DNA of 43,953 nucleotides from JBJFGR01 sp051892875 (GCA_051892875.1 JBJFGR010000097.1:1-43953), one strand, 5' to 3'. Shown: positions 15,749 to 23,890, counted from the first letter of the stretch. The notes: generated by a model from the sequence alone, not told the origin. Numbers and translations are program-made.

Positions 15749-16409
15749 AAACACAATATATTATGTTTATAAACATACTTTTCCAAACAATAAAGTTTAT
15801 ATTGGAATTACATGTCGTACTTTAGAAGAGCGTTGGGGTAAGAATGGAAATGGTTATTTAGCTAAAAACAAAAAAGGAGTTGCTCAACCGTTAATGGCGA
15901 ATGCTATTATTAAATACGGCTGGGAAAATGTTAAACATGATATATTAGCAGTTGCATATAATAAAAATGAAGCAGAAAAATTAGAAAGATATTATATTAC
16001 AGAGGTTTATCATTCAAGTGATGAAAATTTTGGATATAATATTCAAAACGGAGGCAGTTATAATGGTAAATATACGGAAAAAACAATAAAAAAATTAAAG
16101 GAAAGTCATAAAAATCAAAAACCGTCAAAAGAACAAATTGAAGCTCAAAAATTAAGATTACAGGGAGTACAGTGGTGGAACAATGGTAAAAAACAATTTT
16201 TTCAAAAAGATTGTCCAGGAAAAGATTTTGTTAAAGGAAGATTGATTTATAAAACTAATAAAAATAAAAAATGGTGGAATAAAGATGGAAAAAATATTGT
16301 TTCTGAAATATGTCCTGGAGAAGGTTGGAAACCCGGTAAATATATTAGTAAAAAAGAAAAGTTAACGTATAAAAATAGAAATCATAATAAAAAGTCTTTA
16401 AACGAATAA
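15741..16409 (+). CDS. GIY-YIG homing endonuclease with WWNNG repeats
   Basis: 222 residues. The N-terminal GIY-YIG nuclease has YYVYKHTFPNNKVYIGIT (residues 7-24), the catalytic Arg in LEERW and Glu in NEAEKLERYYI. A NUMOD3-like linker follows (YTEKTIKKLKES, about 111-122), then two copies of a about 27-residue repeat beginning WWNNG or WWNKDG and ending CPGxxF/W-x(2)-G-R/K. Free-standing homing endonuclease of the Seg/Mob kind. The coding sequence ends one codon after the heptamer TTTAAAC (16397-16403, read T-TTA-AAC), and the -1 frame downstream carries two more repeats. Confidence 0.88.
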   Translation: MNKNTIYYVYKHTFPNNKVYIGITCRTLEERWGKNGNGYLAKNKKGVAQPLMANAIIKYGWENVKHDILAVAYNKNEAEKLERYYITEVYHSSDENFGYNIQNGGSYNGKYTEKTIKKLKESHKNQKPSKEQIEAQKLRLQGVQWWNNGKKQFFQKDCPGKDFVKGRLIYKTNKNKKWWNKDGKNIVSEICPGEGWKPGKYISKKEKLTYKNRNHNKKSLNE

Positions 16410-16735
16410 TAAAAATTAAATTTAAGTATAAAGTTAAGGACATTAAAAAATTAAAACGAAAGTTAACTGAAAAAGAAAAATTTATTAAGCGTTCTTTACT
16501 TTTTTCTGGTAGAAAGTGGTGGAATAATGGAATTAAACAGCATTTTTGTGTAGAAAAACCAAGTGAAGATTTTATTGAAGGAAGATTATTCAATGGACAA
16601 GATAATTTTCATTGGTGGAATAATGGAAAAATTAATAAATTTTGTGAAAATTGTCCGGGCACAGAATGGAAAAGAGGAAAACTTTTATCGGAAAAGGAAA
16701 AGATGAGATATCAAAAGGTCGAAGTAAAAGAATAA
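16403..16735 (+). pseudogene. Out-of-frame second copy of the GIY-YIG C-terminal half (frameshift product or remnant)
   Basis: The -1 frame relative to the GIY-YIG gene is open from 16391 to the TAA at 16733-16735, with no ATG, GTG or TTG start in its first 100 codons. From 16403 it encodes 110 residues: a linker like the parent's (YKVKDIKKLKRKLTEKE) and two further WWNNG repeats (GRKWWNNGIKQHF and FHWWNNGKINKF). It is clearly a copy of the parent's C-terminal half without the nuclease domain. Either it is a decayed tandem duplicate, or it is reached by -1 frameshifting at TTTAAAC, giving a protein of about 331 residues with four repeats. It fills most of the 398-base gap before the next gene. 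Confidence 0.7.
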
Positions 16736-16736
16736 T

Positions 16737-16769
16737 TTGTTTTACTATTTCAACGAATTGGCCTAATAA
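16737..16769 (+). promoter_or_regulatory. Class I promoter-like site
   Basis: TTGTTTTACT (16737-16746), 17 bp, TAATAA (16764-16769). Overlaps a terminator-like hairpin, so its use is uncertain. Confidence 0.5.
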
Positions 16770-16796
16770 ATAAAACATGTTAGGTCAATTTTTTTA
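16758..16796 (+). terminator. Terminator or leader hairpin
   Basis: TTGGCCTAA (16758-16766) pairs with TTAGGTCAA (16780-16788, one G-U), followed by seven T. Sits between the GIY-YIG remnant and a small ORF. Confidence 0.65.
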
Positions 16797-16807
16797 TGTG
16801 AGGAAAT

Positions 16808-16999
16808 ATGGGATACTTAATGGAATATCGGTATTATTCAAAAGTGTCATTAGTTTGCGCAATAACTATGTTGGCACAAGGTAAAGATTTATATGCAAAG
16901 AAATTCGGTTTTGAGAAATTGGATTTTAACAATAAAGATATTCAAGAATGTTGTAAAATTTTAAATAAATATAGTGAAAGACTTTATATTAAAAAATAA
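16808..16999 (+). CDS. Small unknown protein, 63 aa
   Basis: Begins MGYLMEYRYYSKVSL with GAGGAAAT just upstream. Contains a possible short hydrophobic helix (SLVCAITMLAQG) and a Lys-rich helical C-terminus. No family recognised; flanked by class I promoter-like sites on both sides. Confidence 0.6.
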   Translation: MGYLMEYRYYSKVSLVCAITMLAQGKDLYAKKFGFEKLDFNNKDIQECCKILNKYSERLYIKK

Positions 17000-17016
17000 G
17001 TATAACGTATATTTTA

Positions 17017-17048
17017 TGTTTTACAACAGTTATTTTACGCTATATGAT
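17017..17048 (+). promoter_or_regulatory. Class I promoter
   Basis: TGTTTTACA (17017-17025), 17 bp, TATGAT (17043-17048). Drives the small genes at 17086 and 17322. Confidence 0.72.
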
Positions 17049-17085
17049 AAATATAATTAAAGAGTTACACAAAATGGAGAAATAA

Positions 17086-17319
17086 ATGTCCAAACCACGT
17101 TCACCTAATAGTATGCTAACAAGAATAGAAAATATGCAAATTGGTGATGAAATATTTACAGATAAATCAAATGGATATATCAGTGACAATTTAAATACCA
17201 TTAAACGTAGATTTCCGGGTCGTAGATATACTCAGTTAAGTGTTTATACTCATGAAGGACCTACTTTTACTTCATTAAAAGACTTTAAAAAAATCATTTG
17301 TATTACACGATTGGAATAA
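17086..17319 (+). CDS. Small unknown basic protein, 77 aa
   Basis: Ribosome site TGGAGA before the ATG. Sequence features are MLTRIENMQIGDEIFT then a basic run (IKRRFPGRRYTQLSVYT), suggesting a small nucleic-acid-binding fold of the kind seen in host-takeover proteins. No family recognised. First gene after a class I promoter. Confidence 0.62.
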   Translation: MSKPRSPNSMLTRIENMQIGDEIFTDKSNGYISDNLNTIKRRFPGRRYTQLSVYTHEGPTFTSLKDFKKIICITRLE

Positions 17320-17321
17320 AC

Positions 17322-17639
17322 ATGTCTATTAATACTTATTTTGAAATACCGGGTTTTACACTTGATGAAGCACAGCATTTATTCGGATATTTGGGTAATT
17401 CAAATACTTCTGGTAATAAATTTAGTGCAGTGTTTGCAAGAGAAGGCACTAATACAGTATGTGGAGAAGAAGAATATACTGTTGGTGAAATTATACGTAA
17501 AGAAGATCAGTTAATTCAAGAATATGAAAAACAAGATGGCAAACTAACTTCTTGGAATAAACAAACGATTAAAACTGTTTTCTCAATCTTGCCTAAAATC
17601 CTTCCGTTAGATACTAAAATTGTTATATCCTGGGGTTAA
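17322..17639 (+). CDS. Unknown 105-aa protein
   Basis: The start at ATG 17322 is chosen because it lies two bases after the previous stop; an in-frame upstream alternative overlaps that gene. Mixed alpha/beta, acidic (EEEYTVGEIIRKEDQ), ending in TKIVISWG. No family recognised. Followed by a good terminator. Confidence 0.62.
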   Translation: MSINTYFEIPGFTLDEAQHLFGYLGNSNTSGNKFSAVFAREGTNTVCGEEEYTVGEIIRKEDQLIQEYEKQDGKLTSWNKQTIKTVFSILPKILPLDTKIVISWG

Positions 17640-17663
17640 TCATAATAAAATTTCTATCCAAGT

Positions 17664-17701
17664 TCTAATAAGAGTTAAGCTTTTATTAGAGCTTTTTCTT
17701 T
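17664..17701 (+). terminator. Terminator
   Basis: 11-bp stem TCTAATAAGAG (17664-17674) with CTTTTATTAGA (17680-17690), 5-nt loop, then GCTTTTTCTTTT. Confidence 0.85.
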
Positions 17702-17731
17702 TATATAAACAAATATAAAGAGAATAGAATA

Positions 17732-18727
17732 ATGAAATACATTTTTATGTTAGGGGTTGCACTGTGTCTTGCTGTTATATCATCTATAATGACAGCTCTT
17801 GGTATGACTGAATTATTCGCAACCGCTGGTATGTTTATTTTGATCCTATTTATTATAATTGACTTAGGACGCTTTTTATTATTTAATTTTATTGTTGATG
17901 AATGGCAGAATCTGCGTAAAGTAAAATATGTAATTACTCTTATCCTTGCTTTACTGTTTGTTTATTCTGCTGTCGGTATATTCGCTAAACTAGATTCTCT
18001 TGTATCGACTGAAACTAAACAAGCAATGGTAAATGCAGCAGCTTATAATAAGGCGGCTGAAAATGCAGAATTAAAACAAACTCGTTCAGAGGACCTTGCA
18101 AAGATTGCTCAAACTGAATATCAGAATAGTATAGATTGGAATAAATTAGATTATGAAAACTGCTTAAAACGCGCTAAAACTTCAAAAAATATGAATGCAG
18201 CTGAAAATAATTGTAATAATACCAAAAGAAGATTAGATAAAGCTGCATTACAAAAATTAGAAGAATCTTTAGCAAAAGCAGACTCGACTTTAACCTTAAC
18301 TGAGCAAACGACTCAACAAAATTCAAAAAATAAAAGTGAAATAGCAAGTGTATTAACAACAATTTGTAAAATAACTCAAAAAGATTGTACAACATACGAT
18401 AGTCTTCAAAATTCAATTACGATTCTTATTTTTTTGGTCATAATAGGTACAGACTATCTTCAAATAGCAATTATTCTTGCTGTTAATACTAGAAAAAATA
18501 AAAATCAAGAGAAAAATAAAAATGTACCAAATCTGTCTAAAATAAGATTAAAATCTGATGTAAAAAAGGAAGAAAATAAAATACAAATAAAGCCTGTTTT
18601 TGAGGCCGTGGATAACGATATTTCATTTTTGCCTGATACTCCTATAGAAACGGAAAAACCTGTTCCTGTGGTCAAAAAATCAGGTGGAATTTCTGTTTCG
18701 AAAGTTTATCATAAAAAATCATTATAA
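17732..18727 (+). CDS. Membrane protein with central coiled coil, 331 aa
   Basis: Four hydrophobic segments (about residues 4-24, 29-50, 66-86 and 228-250). Between the third and fourth lies a long helical region rich in Ala, Lys and Asn (about 95-215) that is probably a coiled coil, with Cys residues near 144, 160, 212 and 219. The C-terminal 80 residues are Lys-rich and probably cytoplasmic. The architecture resembles unnamed phage inner-membrane proteins; no function assigned. Ribosome site AGAGAA is weak. Ends before a terminator. Confidence 0.72.
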   Translation: MKYIFMLGVALCLAVISSIMTALGMTELFATAGMFILILFIIIDLGRFLLFNFIVDEWQNLRKVKYVITLILALLFVYSAVGIFAKLDSLVSTETKQAMVNAAAYNKAAENAELKQTRSEDLAKIAQTEYQNSIDWNKLDYENCLKRAKTSKNMNAAENNCNNTKRRLDKAALQKLEESLAKADSTLTLTEQTTQQNSKNKSEIASVLTTICKITQKDCTTYDSLQNSITILIFLVIIGTDYLQIAIILAVNTRKNKNQEKNKNVPNLSKIRLKSDVKKEENKIQIKPVFEAVDNDISFLPDTPIETEKPVPVVKKSGGISVSKVYHKKSL

Positions 18728-18737
18728 TTCAATGAAG

Positions 18738-18773
18738 TGCTCCGAAAAGTCAAAATTACGGAGCATTTCTTTT
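18738..18773 (+). terminator. Terminator
   Basis: TGCTCCG (18738-18744) pairs with CGGAGCA (18759-18765), followed by TTTCTTTTC. Confidence 0.82.
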
Positions 18774-18818
18774 CTAAAAATATCTCTGTAAGAATTAATA
18801 AAAGTGAAATATTCCCAA

Positions 18819-18854
18819 GTAGAATTATAGTTCACTCCGTGTTCTATAATATAC
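18819..18854 (+). promoter_or_regulatory. Class II promoter for nrdG-nrdD
   Basis: GTAGAA (18819-18824), 17 bp, TTCTATAATATAC (18842-18854). In the leader, TTTCCTT (about 18887-18893) could pair with AAGGAAA over the nrdG ribosome site; this is a weak extra signal. Confidence 0.68.
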
Positions 18855-18921
18855 ATTCATAATATCAAAAGCCTTGGTTTCCTTGGCTATTCATTATAAA
18901 CAGTGTTTAAGGAAAAAGTTA

Positions 18922-19425
18922 ATGTTTACAATAGCTTTAGAAGAAACTTGGCTTGATTATCCTACTCCGGATGGCAATGCGATAGCAGTAATAATGACAG
19001 GTTGCGAACATCATTGTCCAGGTTGTCATAGCATGAATTTACAATACGAAGATACCTATTCTGAAACAAAAGAAGAGATATTAAATAGAGTAAAGGATTA
19101 CTGCGAAAGAGCTATGACAAATAAAGTAATTTTAATCGGAGGAGATCCCCTTTACAAATCAAATCTAGAGTATACGAAATATCTTTTAAATAATCTCAAA
19201 GATGATTTTGATGTTTGTATCTATACTGGATATTCAATAGAAGTTGTTAAAAGTTTAAACCTAAAAGGAGCTAAATTCTTTAAATGTGGCACTTTTGATA
19301 AAAATTCTTGTAGAAAATCAGAAAAAACAGATTCAAACTTTATATTGGCAAGTCCTAATCAAAATTTTTATGATGGTGACTATAACCTACTTTCTAACGA
19401 TGGTATATTAACTTTTAAAAAATAA
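18922..19425 (+). CDS. nrdG: Anaerobic ribonucleotide reductase activating enzyme (radical SAM)
   Basis: 167 residues from ATG 18922 (AAGGAA upstream; longer in-frame starts lack a ribosome site). The radical-SAM cluster motif is CEHHCPGC (C28, C32, C35), the NrdG form of CxxxCxxC. GGDP (about 74-77) contributes to SAM binding. NrdG uses SAM and a 4Fe-4S cluster to place a glycyl radical on NrdD, encoded 12 bases downstream. Requires anoxic, reducing conditions. Confidence 0.94.
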   Translation: MFTIALEETWLDYPTPDGNAIAVIMTGCEHHCPGCHSMNLQYEDTYSETKEEILNRVKDYCERAMTNKVILIGGDPLYKSNLEYTKYLLNNLKDDFDVCIYTGYSIEVVKSLNLKGAKFFKCGTFDKNSCRKSEKTDSNFILASPNQNFYDGDYNLLSNDGILTFKK

Positions 19426-19437
19426 CGAGGAATAAAA

Positions 19438-21588
19438 ATGAGCCCGAATAATAAAAGAGCGATTTCTTTAAAATATCCTAAGTTTAACTATCTTGAAGAA
19501 AATCCATATCAAGAAGAAATGAATAAACTTATTGATATTAGTCTTTCAGAAGCAAATACTACACGCACTATTAAAAATATTTCAGAATGTTTAGCAAAAT
19601 CCATTAAATCTAAATATGGTGTAAAAGATAAAGAAGAACTCAATACAAAAGTTGAAGAAATCCTTGAAATACACGGGTTATCTAAAAAATACTTCGATCC
19701 ATTATCAATTATTTCACTTTTAACATTTGGTGATCTTCAAACTGCTAATGATATTTCAGTAGATCCAAATGCTAATAAAACGTCTATTAATATGGAAGGT
19801 ATTTGTACAGAAGCCATTTTAGCATATAAAAAATTGGCAGGTTATGATTATCTTTATCAAACAATTAAAGAATTATACGGTAAAGAAACAGCTAAAAAAT
19901 GTATGGCTTCTATGTTTGATTATTCCTTAGCTTTAAACGATAGTACAAAAATTCTTATGCCGTATTGCTATTGTATTGATGCTTCTAAATTAGTAATGGA
20001 AGGTCGTAAATTTGGTCAAGTACATTCTAGTCAAGCGAAAAGAGTTTCAACATATGTATCCATTTTAGGTGATACAATTCGTGAACTTTCATATAACGTA
20101 GCAGGTGCGGTTGCAGTCGGTACTTTCTTCTTAGATACAGCGCACTTGGCTATTTATCGTGAAAGAATTACATTAGATGAATTGCGTACAGATAAAAAAT
20201 TACGTAAATATATTGTAAATTGCTTTCAGCAGTTTATTCATACAGTTAATCATTATAGTAGATCTGCAGTAGAATCTCCATTTACAAATGTTTCTTGTTT
20301 CGATAGAGAAAAACTTAGAAACTTGATTAATGAAGATAATTATGCTTGGTATTTTGAAAAGAAAGCTGCAATCGTAGAAGATAATGAACTGCCAAATACT
20401 AAAGAAGCCTTTACTGATTTTGTATTGGATTACATCGAAGAATTACAAGAAATTTATATCGATATTTTTGATGCCGGTGATCCTCTTCGTAATGGTCTTC
20501 AATTTCCTTTTCCAGTAACTACTATTAATTTAGCTATTGATGTAGATAAAGAAACCGGTAAACGTGAATTAGTATCTCAAAGCGACAAATTATATGGTTA
20601 TGTTACTAAGAAAGATATTTCTAAATTTAATGTGTATTGTTCAGAAGGTACGAAGGTAGCGTCCTGTTGTAGACTGTTATCAGATTCTGATATGATTGCT
20701 ATGGCTGATGGTGTTAACTCTTTCGGAGGTTCACAAGTTTCATTAGGTTCTCACCGCGTTGTTACTCTTAACTTTGCACGTGCTGCTTATGAAGCTAATA
20801 GCTATGATGATTTCAAAGCTATTATTAGTGAGCGTGTTGAAGAAATGTCTAAAATTCTTAAAGCACATCGTGTATTAATTCATAAGTTAGAAAAATGCGG
20901 TACTCAACCTTGGATTACTAACGGTTGGATTAATATGTCACACATGTTCTCTACATTCGGTTGTGTTGGCTATGTTGAAGCAGATGAAATTTTAAAGAAG
21001 AAGTTTAATCATTCAGACTATGATTATATGAAAGATTTTCTTGTTTACTTTAATAACGAATGTAAAGTCGCCGCAGAAAAAGAAAATATCATTTGGAATA
21101 TTGAAGCTATTCCAGCAGAAGGTATGGCACCTAAATTAGCAAAAGCAGATAAGATCTTAGTCGAGGGTGAATATAATATCTATGCTAATCAGTGGTGTAG
21201 TTTGTGGGAAGATCATACTATTTACGAAAAGATGAAACGTGACGGTGAAATTAATGAGCTTATGACAGGTGGTTCAATTGTTCATATTAACGTCGATTCC
21301 GAGATTACATCTTCTCAAGCTAAAACTTTAATTTCAGATGCTGTTAAATATGGAATGGCTCATTTTGCGATTAACAGTACATATGTAGAATGTCAAGATT
21401 GTGGTCATGTTCATAAAGGTAAAGTAGATGAATGTCCTAAATGCCAATCTAAGAATGTTAATCACTATACCCGTGTTATTGGTTACTTTTCTAAAGTTGA
21501 AGGTTGGAATAAAGCCAGACGTGAGCACGATTGGAAAAATCGTAAGTTCATGAGTTATTCACAGATTCAAGAGCAATTAGGTAAATAA
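19438..21588 (+). CDS. nrdD: Anaerobic ribonucleoside-triphosphate reductase (class III)
   Basis: 716 residues. Reduces ribonucleoside triphosphates to dNTPs with a glycyl radical. C-terminal features: a zinc ribbon CQDCGHVHKG...CPKCQ (about 653-674) and the glycyl-radical loop RVIGYFSK with the radical Gly at about residue 682. A SCCRLLSD segment (near residue 408) probably contains the active-site thiyl Cys. I see no clear N-terminal ATP-cone, so dATP feedback may be absent, as would suit a phage. Operon with nrdG from a class II promoter, closed by a terminator. It is the only ribonucleotide reductase in the window. Confidence 0.96.
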   Translation: MSPNNKRAISLKYPKFNYLEENPYQEEMNKLIDISLSEANTTRTIKNISECLAKSIKSKYGVKDKEELNTKVEEILEIHGLSKKYFDPLSIISLLTFGDLQTANDISVDPNANKTSINMEGICTEAILAYKKLAGYDYLYQTIKELYGKETAKKCMASMFDYSLALNDSTKILMPYCYCIDASKLVMEGRKFGQVHSSQAKRVSTYVSILGDTIRELSYNVAGAVAVGTFFLDTAHLAIYRERITLDELRTDKKLRKYIVNCFQQFIHTVNHYSRSAVESPFTNVSCFDREKLRNLINEDNYAWYFEKKAAIVEDNELPNTKEAFTDFVLDYIEELQEIYIDIFDAGDPLRNGLQFPFPVTTINLAIDVDKETGKRELVSQSDKLYGYVTKKDISKFNVYCSEGTKVASCCRLLSDSDMIAMADGVNSFGGSQVSLGSHRVVTLNFARAAYEANSYDDFKAIISERVEEMSKILKAHRVLIHKLEKCGTQPWITNGWINMSHMFSTFGCVGYVEADEILKKKFNHSDYDYMKDFLVYFNNECKVAAEKENIIWNIEAIPAEGMAPKLAKADKILVEGEYNIYANQWCSLWEDHTIYEKMKRDGEINELMTGGSIVHINVDSEITSSQAKTLISDAVKYGMAHFAINSTYVECQDCGHVHKGKVDECPKCQSKNVNHYTRVIGYFSKVEGWNKARREHDWKNRKFMSYSQIQEQLGK

Positions 21589-21609
21589 TCTAATAAAAAA
21601 AAACTAAAG

Positions 21610-21650
21610 ATCTCCGGTGTTAACTATTAAAAGCACTGGAGATTTTTTTA
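21610..21650 (+). terminator. Terminator after nrdD
   Basis: 12-bp stem ATCTCCGGTGTT (21610-21621) with AGCACTGGAGAT (21632-21643), two G-U pairs, followed by seven T. Confidence 0.9.
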
Positions 21651-21660
21651 TATAACAATC

Positions 21661-21692
21661 GATTTTACAAAGTTTAAATAATTAAATAATAT
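21661..21692 (+). promoter_or_regulatory. Class I-like promoter
   Basis: GATTTTACA (21661-21669), 17 bp, TAATAT (21687-21692). It lacks the TTG lead of the other sites. Confidence 0.5.
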
Positions 21693-21740
21693 TAAAAAAG
21701 TTTAAATAAATTATTATGTCTAACTTAAAAATATTATTGT

Positions 21741-22271
21741 ATGAAGAAAAAACTGATTATTGTTCGTCATGGTTTAACTTTGGCTAACAAGTTTAAAGTT
21801 TGGAATGGTGTTTATGCAGATTTACCGTTATTACAAGAAGGTAAAGAAGAGGCATGGAAAGTCGGACAAGATTTACGTAAATTTGATATTGAAGTAATAT
21901 ATTGTTCACCACTATTACGTGCACAAGAAACTGCAAAACACATTGTTGAAGCCTACTCTAAGCCTATCTCTGTAATTACTAAAAACGAATTACGAGAATG
22001 TGATTTTGGTATTGCAGAAGGACAAAGAATGGAAGACGTTCGTAAAAAGTATTCTTTGTTAATCGATAAAATGTATTGGGGAACAAAAAATACTTGGGAA
22101 TTAAGCTTTCCAGGCGGTGAAAGTAAGCATGAAACCTTTAAACGGGTAAATGCCTGTATTAATGGCCTTTGGGACTCATTTTTTGACTGTGCATTGATTG
22201 TTTCTCACGGAGGAGTGATGAATGCTCTAGATATCGGATGGGAGCTTCACGGGCTTAATTATGAGCATTGA
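21741..22271 (+). CDS. Histidine phosphatase (phosphoglycerate-mutase-like), stopped by an in-frame TGA
   Basis: 176 residues to the TGA. RHG signature VRHGLT (R9, H10), R60 in SPLLRAQET, E83/E86 in NELREC, and the second catalytic His156 in VSHGG. The family removes phosphate from small molecules or proteins; substrate unknown. The TGA at 22269-22271 interrupts an otherwise sensible reading frame that continues for 18 codons (TFNVIEYDTDTQKFVRIV, TAA at 22326-22328), exactly the C-terminal strands expected of the family. TGA is a normal stop elsewhere here, so this is a nonsense change or a readthrough site. No good ribosome site is visible before the ATG. Confidence 0.85.
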   Translation: MKKKLIIVRHGLTLANKFKVWNGVYADLPLLQEGKEEAWKVGQDLRKFDIEVIYCSPLLRAQETAKHIVEAYSKPISVITKNELRECDFGIAEGQRMEDVRKKYSLLIDKMYWGTKNTWELSFPGGESKHETFKRVNACINGLWDSFFDCALIVSHGGVMNALDIGWELHGLNYEH

Positions 22272-22334
22272 ACGTTTAATGTAATTGAATACGATACAGA
22301 TACACAAAAATTTGTAAGAATCGTATAAGCAACG

Positions 22335-22370
22335 AGCAGGTACCCTTTTTCTACAGGTGCCTGCTTTTTA
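22335..22370 (+). terminator. Terminator after the phosphatase
   Basis: 10-bp stem AGCAGGTACC (22335-22344) with GGTGCCTGCT (22356-22365), then T tract. It lies after the TAA that would end the read-through frame. Confidence 0.88.
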
Positions 22371-22383
22371 TTATAATTGTTTA

Positions 22384-22422
22384 AAATAAAAAACCGGCAA
22401 TTTTTGTATTAATTACCGGTTT
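22384..22422 (-). terminator. Terminator of the AAA+ operon
   Basis: AAACCGG/CCGGTTT (22391-22397 and 22416-22422); on the minus strand the stem is followed by TTTTTTATTTT. Back-to-back with the rightward terminator at 22335-22370. Confidence 0.85.
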
Positions 22423-22443
22423 AATTGCTTTCTCGTTTATTGT

Positions 22444-23334
22444 TTAGAAATTAATTTTATTACTGCCTTGTTTAATTTCTTTTTCTTCCTGTTCTTTTAG
22501 AAGATATTTGAAAATCATGTCATTAGTACATTCACCGTTTTCAAGAATATCAACTTTGACTTTAGCAACTTTAAAGTCACCAGAACAGATATATTTAAGT
22601 TGATCAAGCTGTTCTTTATTCAGTTTAAACTCTTTACCAAAGTATGTTTTTACTCCGGCTTGTACATTTTCAGGTTTCATATAATCGTATTTAATTTTGA
22701 AGATAAAGCGACGTAATGCAGCAGTATCAATTTTATCTTTAAGGTTAGAAGTCATGATAAACGGATAAGGATGATCTTCCATTTGAGTCAATACTTCATT
22801 TACTGCAGTAGCCTGATACATTTGAGTCGAAGAACGTCTATCATAAAGCATCGAATCTGCCTCATCAATAATCAGAATAGCTTTCTTTTCTTTTGCTTCC
22901 TGAAATGCCTTTCTGATATTTTGTTCAGTTTGTCCCACAAATTTATCATTGAGATCAGAAGCACGTTTTTTAATTACAGGCATTTTGAGTTCTTGCGCCA
23001 GCCATTGACCGTAGAAAGATTTACCTGCACCGGACACTCCATACAAAAGCATACCGTATTGTTTAATCTTTGATTTCTTAAGTTTAGTAGTAAGTTCTTT
23101 TAAATCCTGATTACAGTTAACCATTTTATAATCGAATTTAATTTTTTCTTTTTGTACAGGTTCTTCTTCAGTCTGTTGTTGATTTCCTATACCGACTTCT
23201 TTTTCTACAGCTTTTCTTAATTCTGGTGGAAGCAAATCAATAATTCTTGGATCCAATTGATCTACTGGAATTACAGTGTGTCTCCATTCGTATGTAGTAA
23301 ACGGATTATTTGGATTATTAGCGTTTTTTGTCAT
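22444..23334 (-). CDS. AAA+ ATPase
   Basis: 296 residues. Classic AAA module: Walker A GVSGAGKS (99-106), a pore-loop-like KFVGQTEQN segment (131-139), Walker B ILIIDEAD (153-160), and arginine fingers in AALRRF. Most like the single-module AAA proteins related to FtsH and p97 family unfoldases. The N-terminal 70 residues are unrecognised and Pro/Asn-rich. No protease domain is fused. It could unfold proteins for ClpP (2069-2656) or remodel phage complexes; both are inferred. Second gene of a two-gene operon. Confidence 0.9.
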   Translation of the reverse strand: MTKNANNPNNPFTTYEWRHTVIPVDQLDPRIIDLLPPELRKAVEKEVGIGNQQQTEEEPVQKEKIKFDYKMVNCNQDLKELTTKLKKSKIKQYGMLLYGVSGAGKSFYGQWLAQELKMPVIKKRASDLNDKFVGQTEQNIRKAFQEAKEKKAILIIDEADSMLYDRRSSTQMYQATAVNEVLTQMEDHPYPFIMTSNLKDKIDTAALRRFIFKIKYDYMKPENVQAGVKTYFGKEFKLNKEQLDQLKYICSGDFKVAKVKVDILENGECTNDMIFKYLLKEQEEKEIKQGSNKINF

Positions 23335-23346
23335 ATTTGATTCCCT

Positions 23347-23769
23347 TTAAGATAAAATAGTATCACAAAACTTAGCAAATTCAATTAAAATTTTACTAGA
23401 ATATTCCAATTTTTTTCTAGCGCATTCTGCAACAGCCAAAGCAGTATCTGGAGATAACTTTTCTTTATTGGCAAATAAAAAATGTAAAGTAACAGCAGAG
23501 GTTTCTTCAATATACTGAGCATATGATTTTAATATGGCATCAAAACGATCTACTAATTTTAGACGCTCTATTTTCGAAGTTTGGATTATAAAATTTGCTA
23601 CGTTTTCATTGTGTTCAGATATTTCATCACAAATCAGTGTGTTTAGCAGTCTTTCTTCATCTTCTTTATTACAAATTTCAGCTGGCAAATTTTTAATAAA
23701 CCATTCTACTGTAATTGGATTTTCTTCTTTCTTCTTTAGTAAATTTTTAAATATATCAAAGAATGACAT
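23347..23769 (-). CDS. Unknown helical protein, 140 aa
   Basis: Not recognised. Predicted almost all helix, with a basic hydrophobic start (FFDIFKNLLKKK) and two Cys in the C-terminal third. It lies directly upstream of the AAA+ gene and shares its class I promoter, so it may be an adaptor or substrate of the ATPase. That idea rests on position only. Confidence 0.65.
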   Translation of the reverse strand: MSFFDIFKNLLKKKEENPITVEWFIKNLPAEICNKEDEERLLNTLICDEISEHNENVANFIIQTSKIERLKLVDRFDAILKSYAQYIEETSAVTLHFLFANKEKLSPDTALAVAECARKKLEYSSKILIEFAKFCDTILS

Positions 23770-23807
23770 TCGAGCTATATCCTTTCTTATTTGGTTAATA
23801 TAAGGAT

Positions 23808-23840
23808 AAAATAAACTATTTGGAATATTATGTAAAACAA
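23808..23840 (-). promoter_or_regulatory. Class I promoter for the AAA+ operon
   Basis: On the minus strand TTGTTTTACA (23840-23831), 17 bp, TATTTT (23813-23808). The element starts in the U-tract of the hsp20 terminator. Confidence 0.7.
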
Positions 23841-23878
23841 AAAATAAGCGCCCTGTTGTTATTATATACAGAGCGCTT
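23840..23878 (-). terminator. Terminator after hsp20
   Basis: On the minus strand AAGCGC-x-CTG pairs with CAG-x-GCGCTT across a 13-nt loop, followed by ATTTTTTG, which runs straight into the next promoter. Confidence 0.85.
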
Positions 23879-23890
23879 TTCTCCTTTTTA

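Noticed and set aside
16345..16593. Minus-strand 82-aa reading frame across the GIY-YIG tail
   Set aside because: It runs antisense to the WWNNG-repeat coding region, lacks a ribosome site and has no recognisable features; it is a shadow of the plus-strand sequence.
22269..22271. Recoding of TGA (for example to Trp) in this phage
   Set aside because: Many genes end in TGA at ATGA overlaps with the next start (25328, 25807, 34454, 43817), and extension past them is not sensible. Only the histidine phosphatase shows a meaningful read-through frame.
22771..23073. Plus-strand 100-aa frame inside the AAA+ gene
   Set aside because: It is antisense to the Walker motifs of a firm AAA+ gene and has no ribosome site; a shadow frame.
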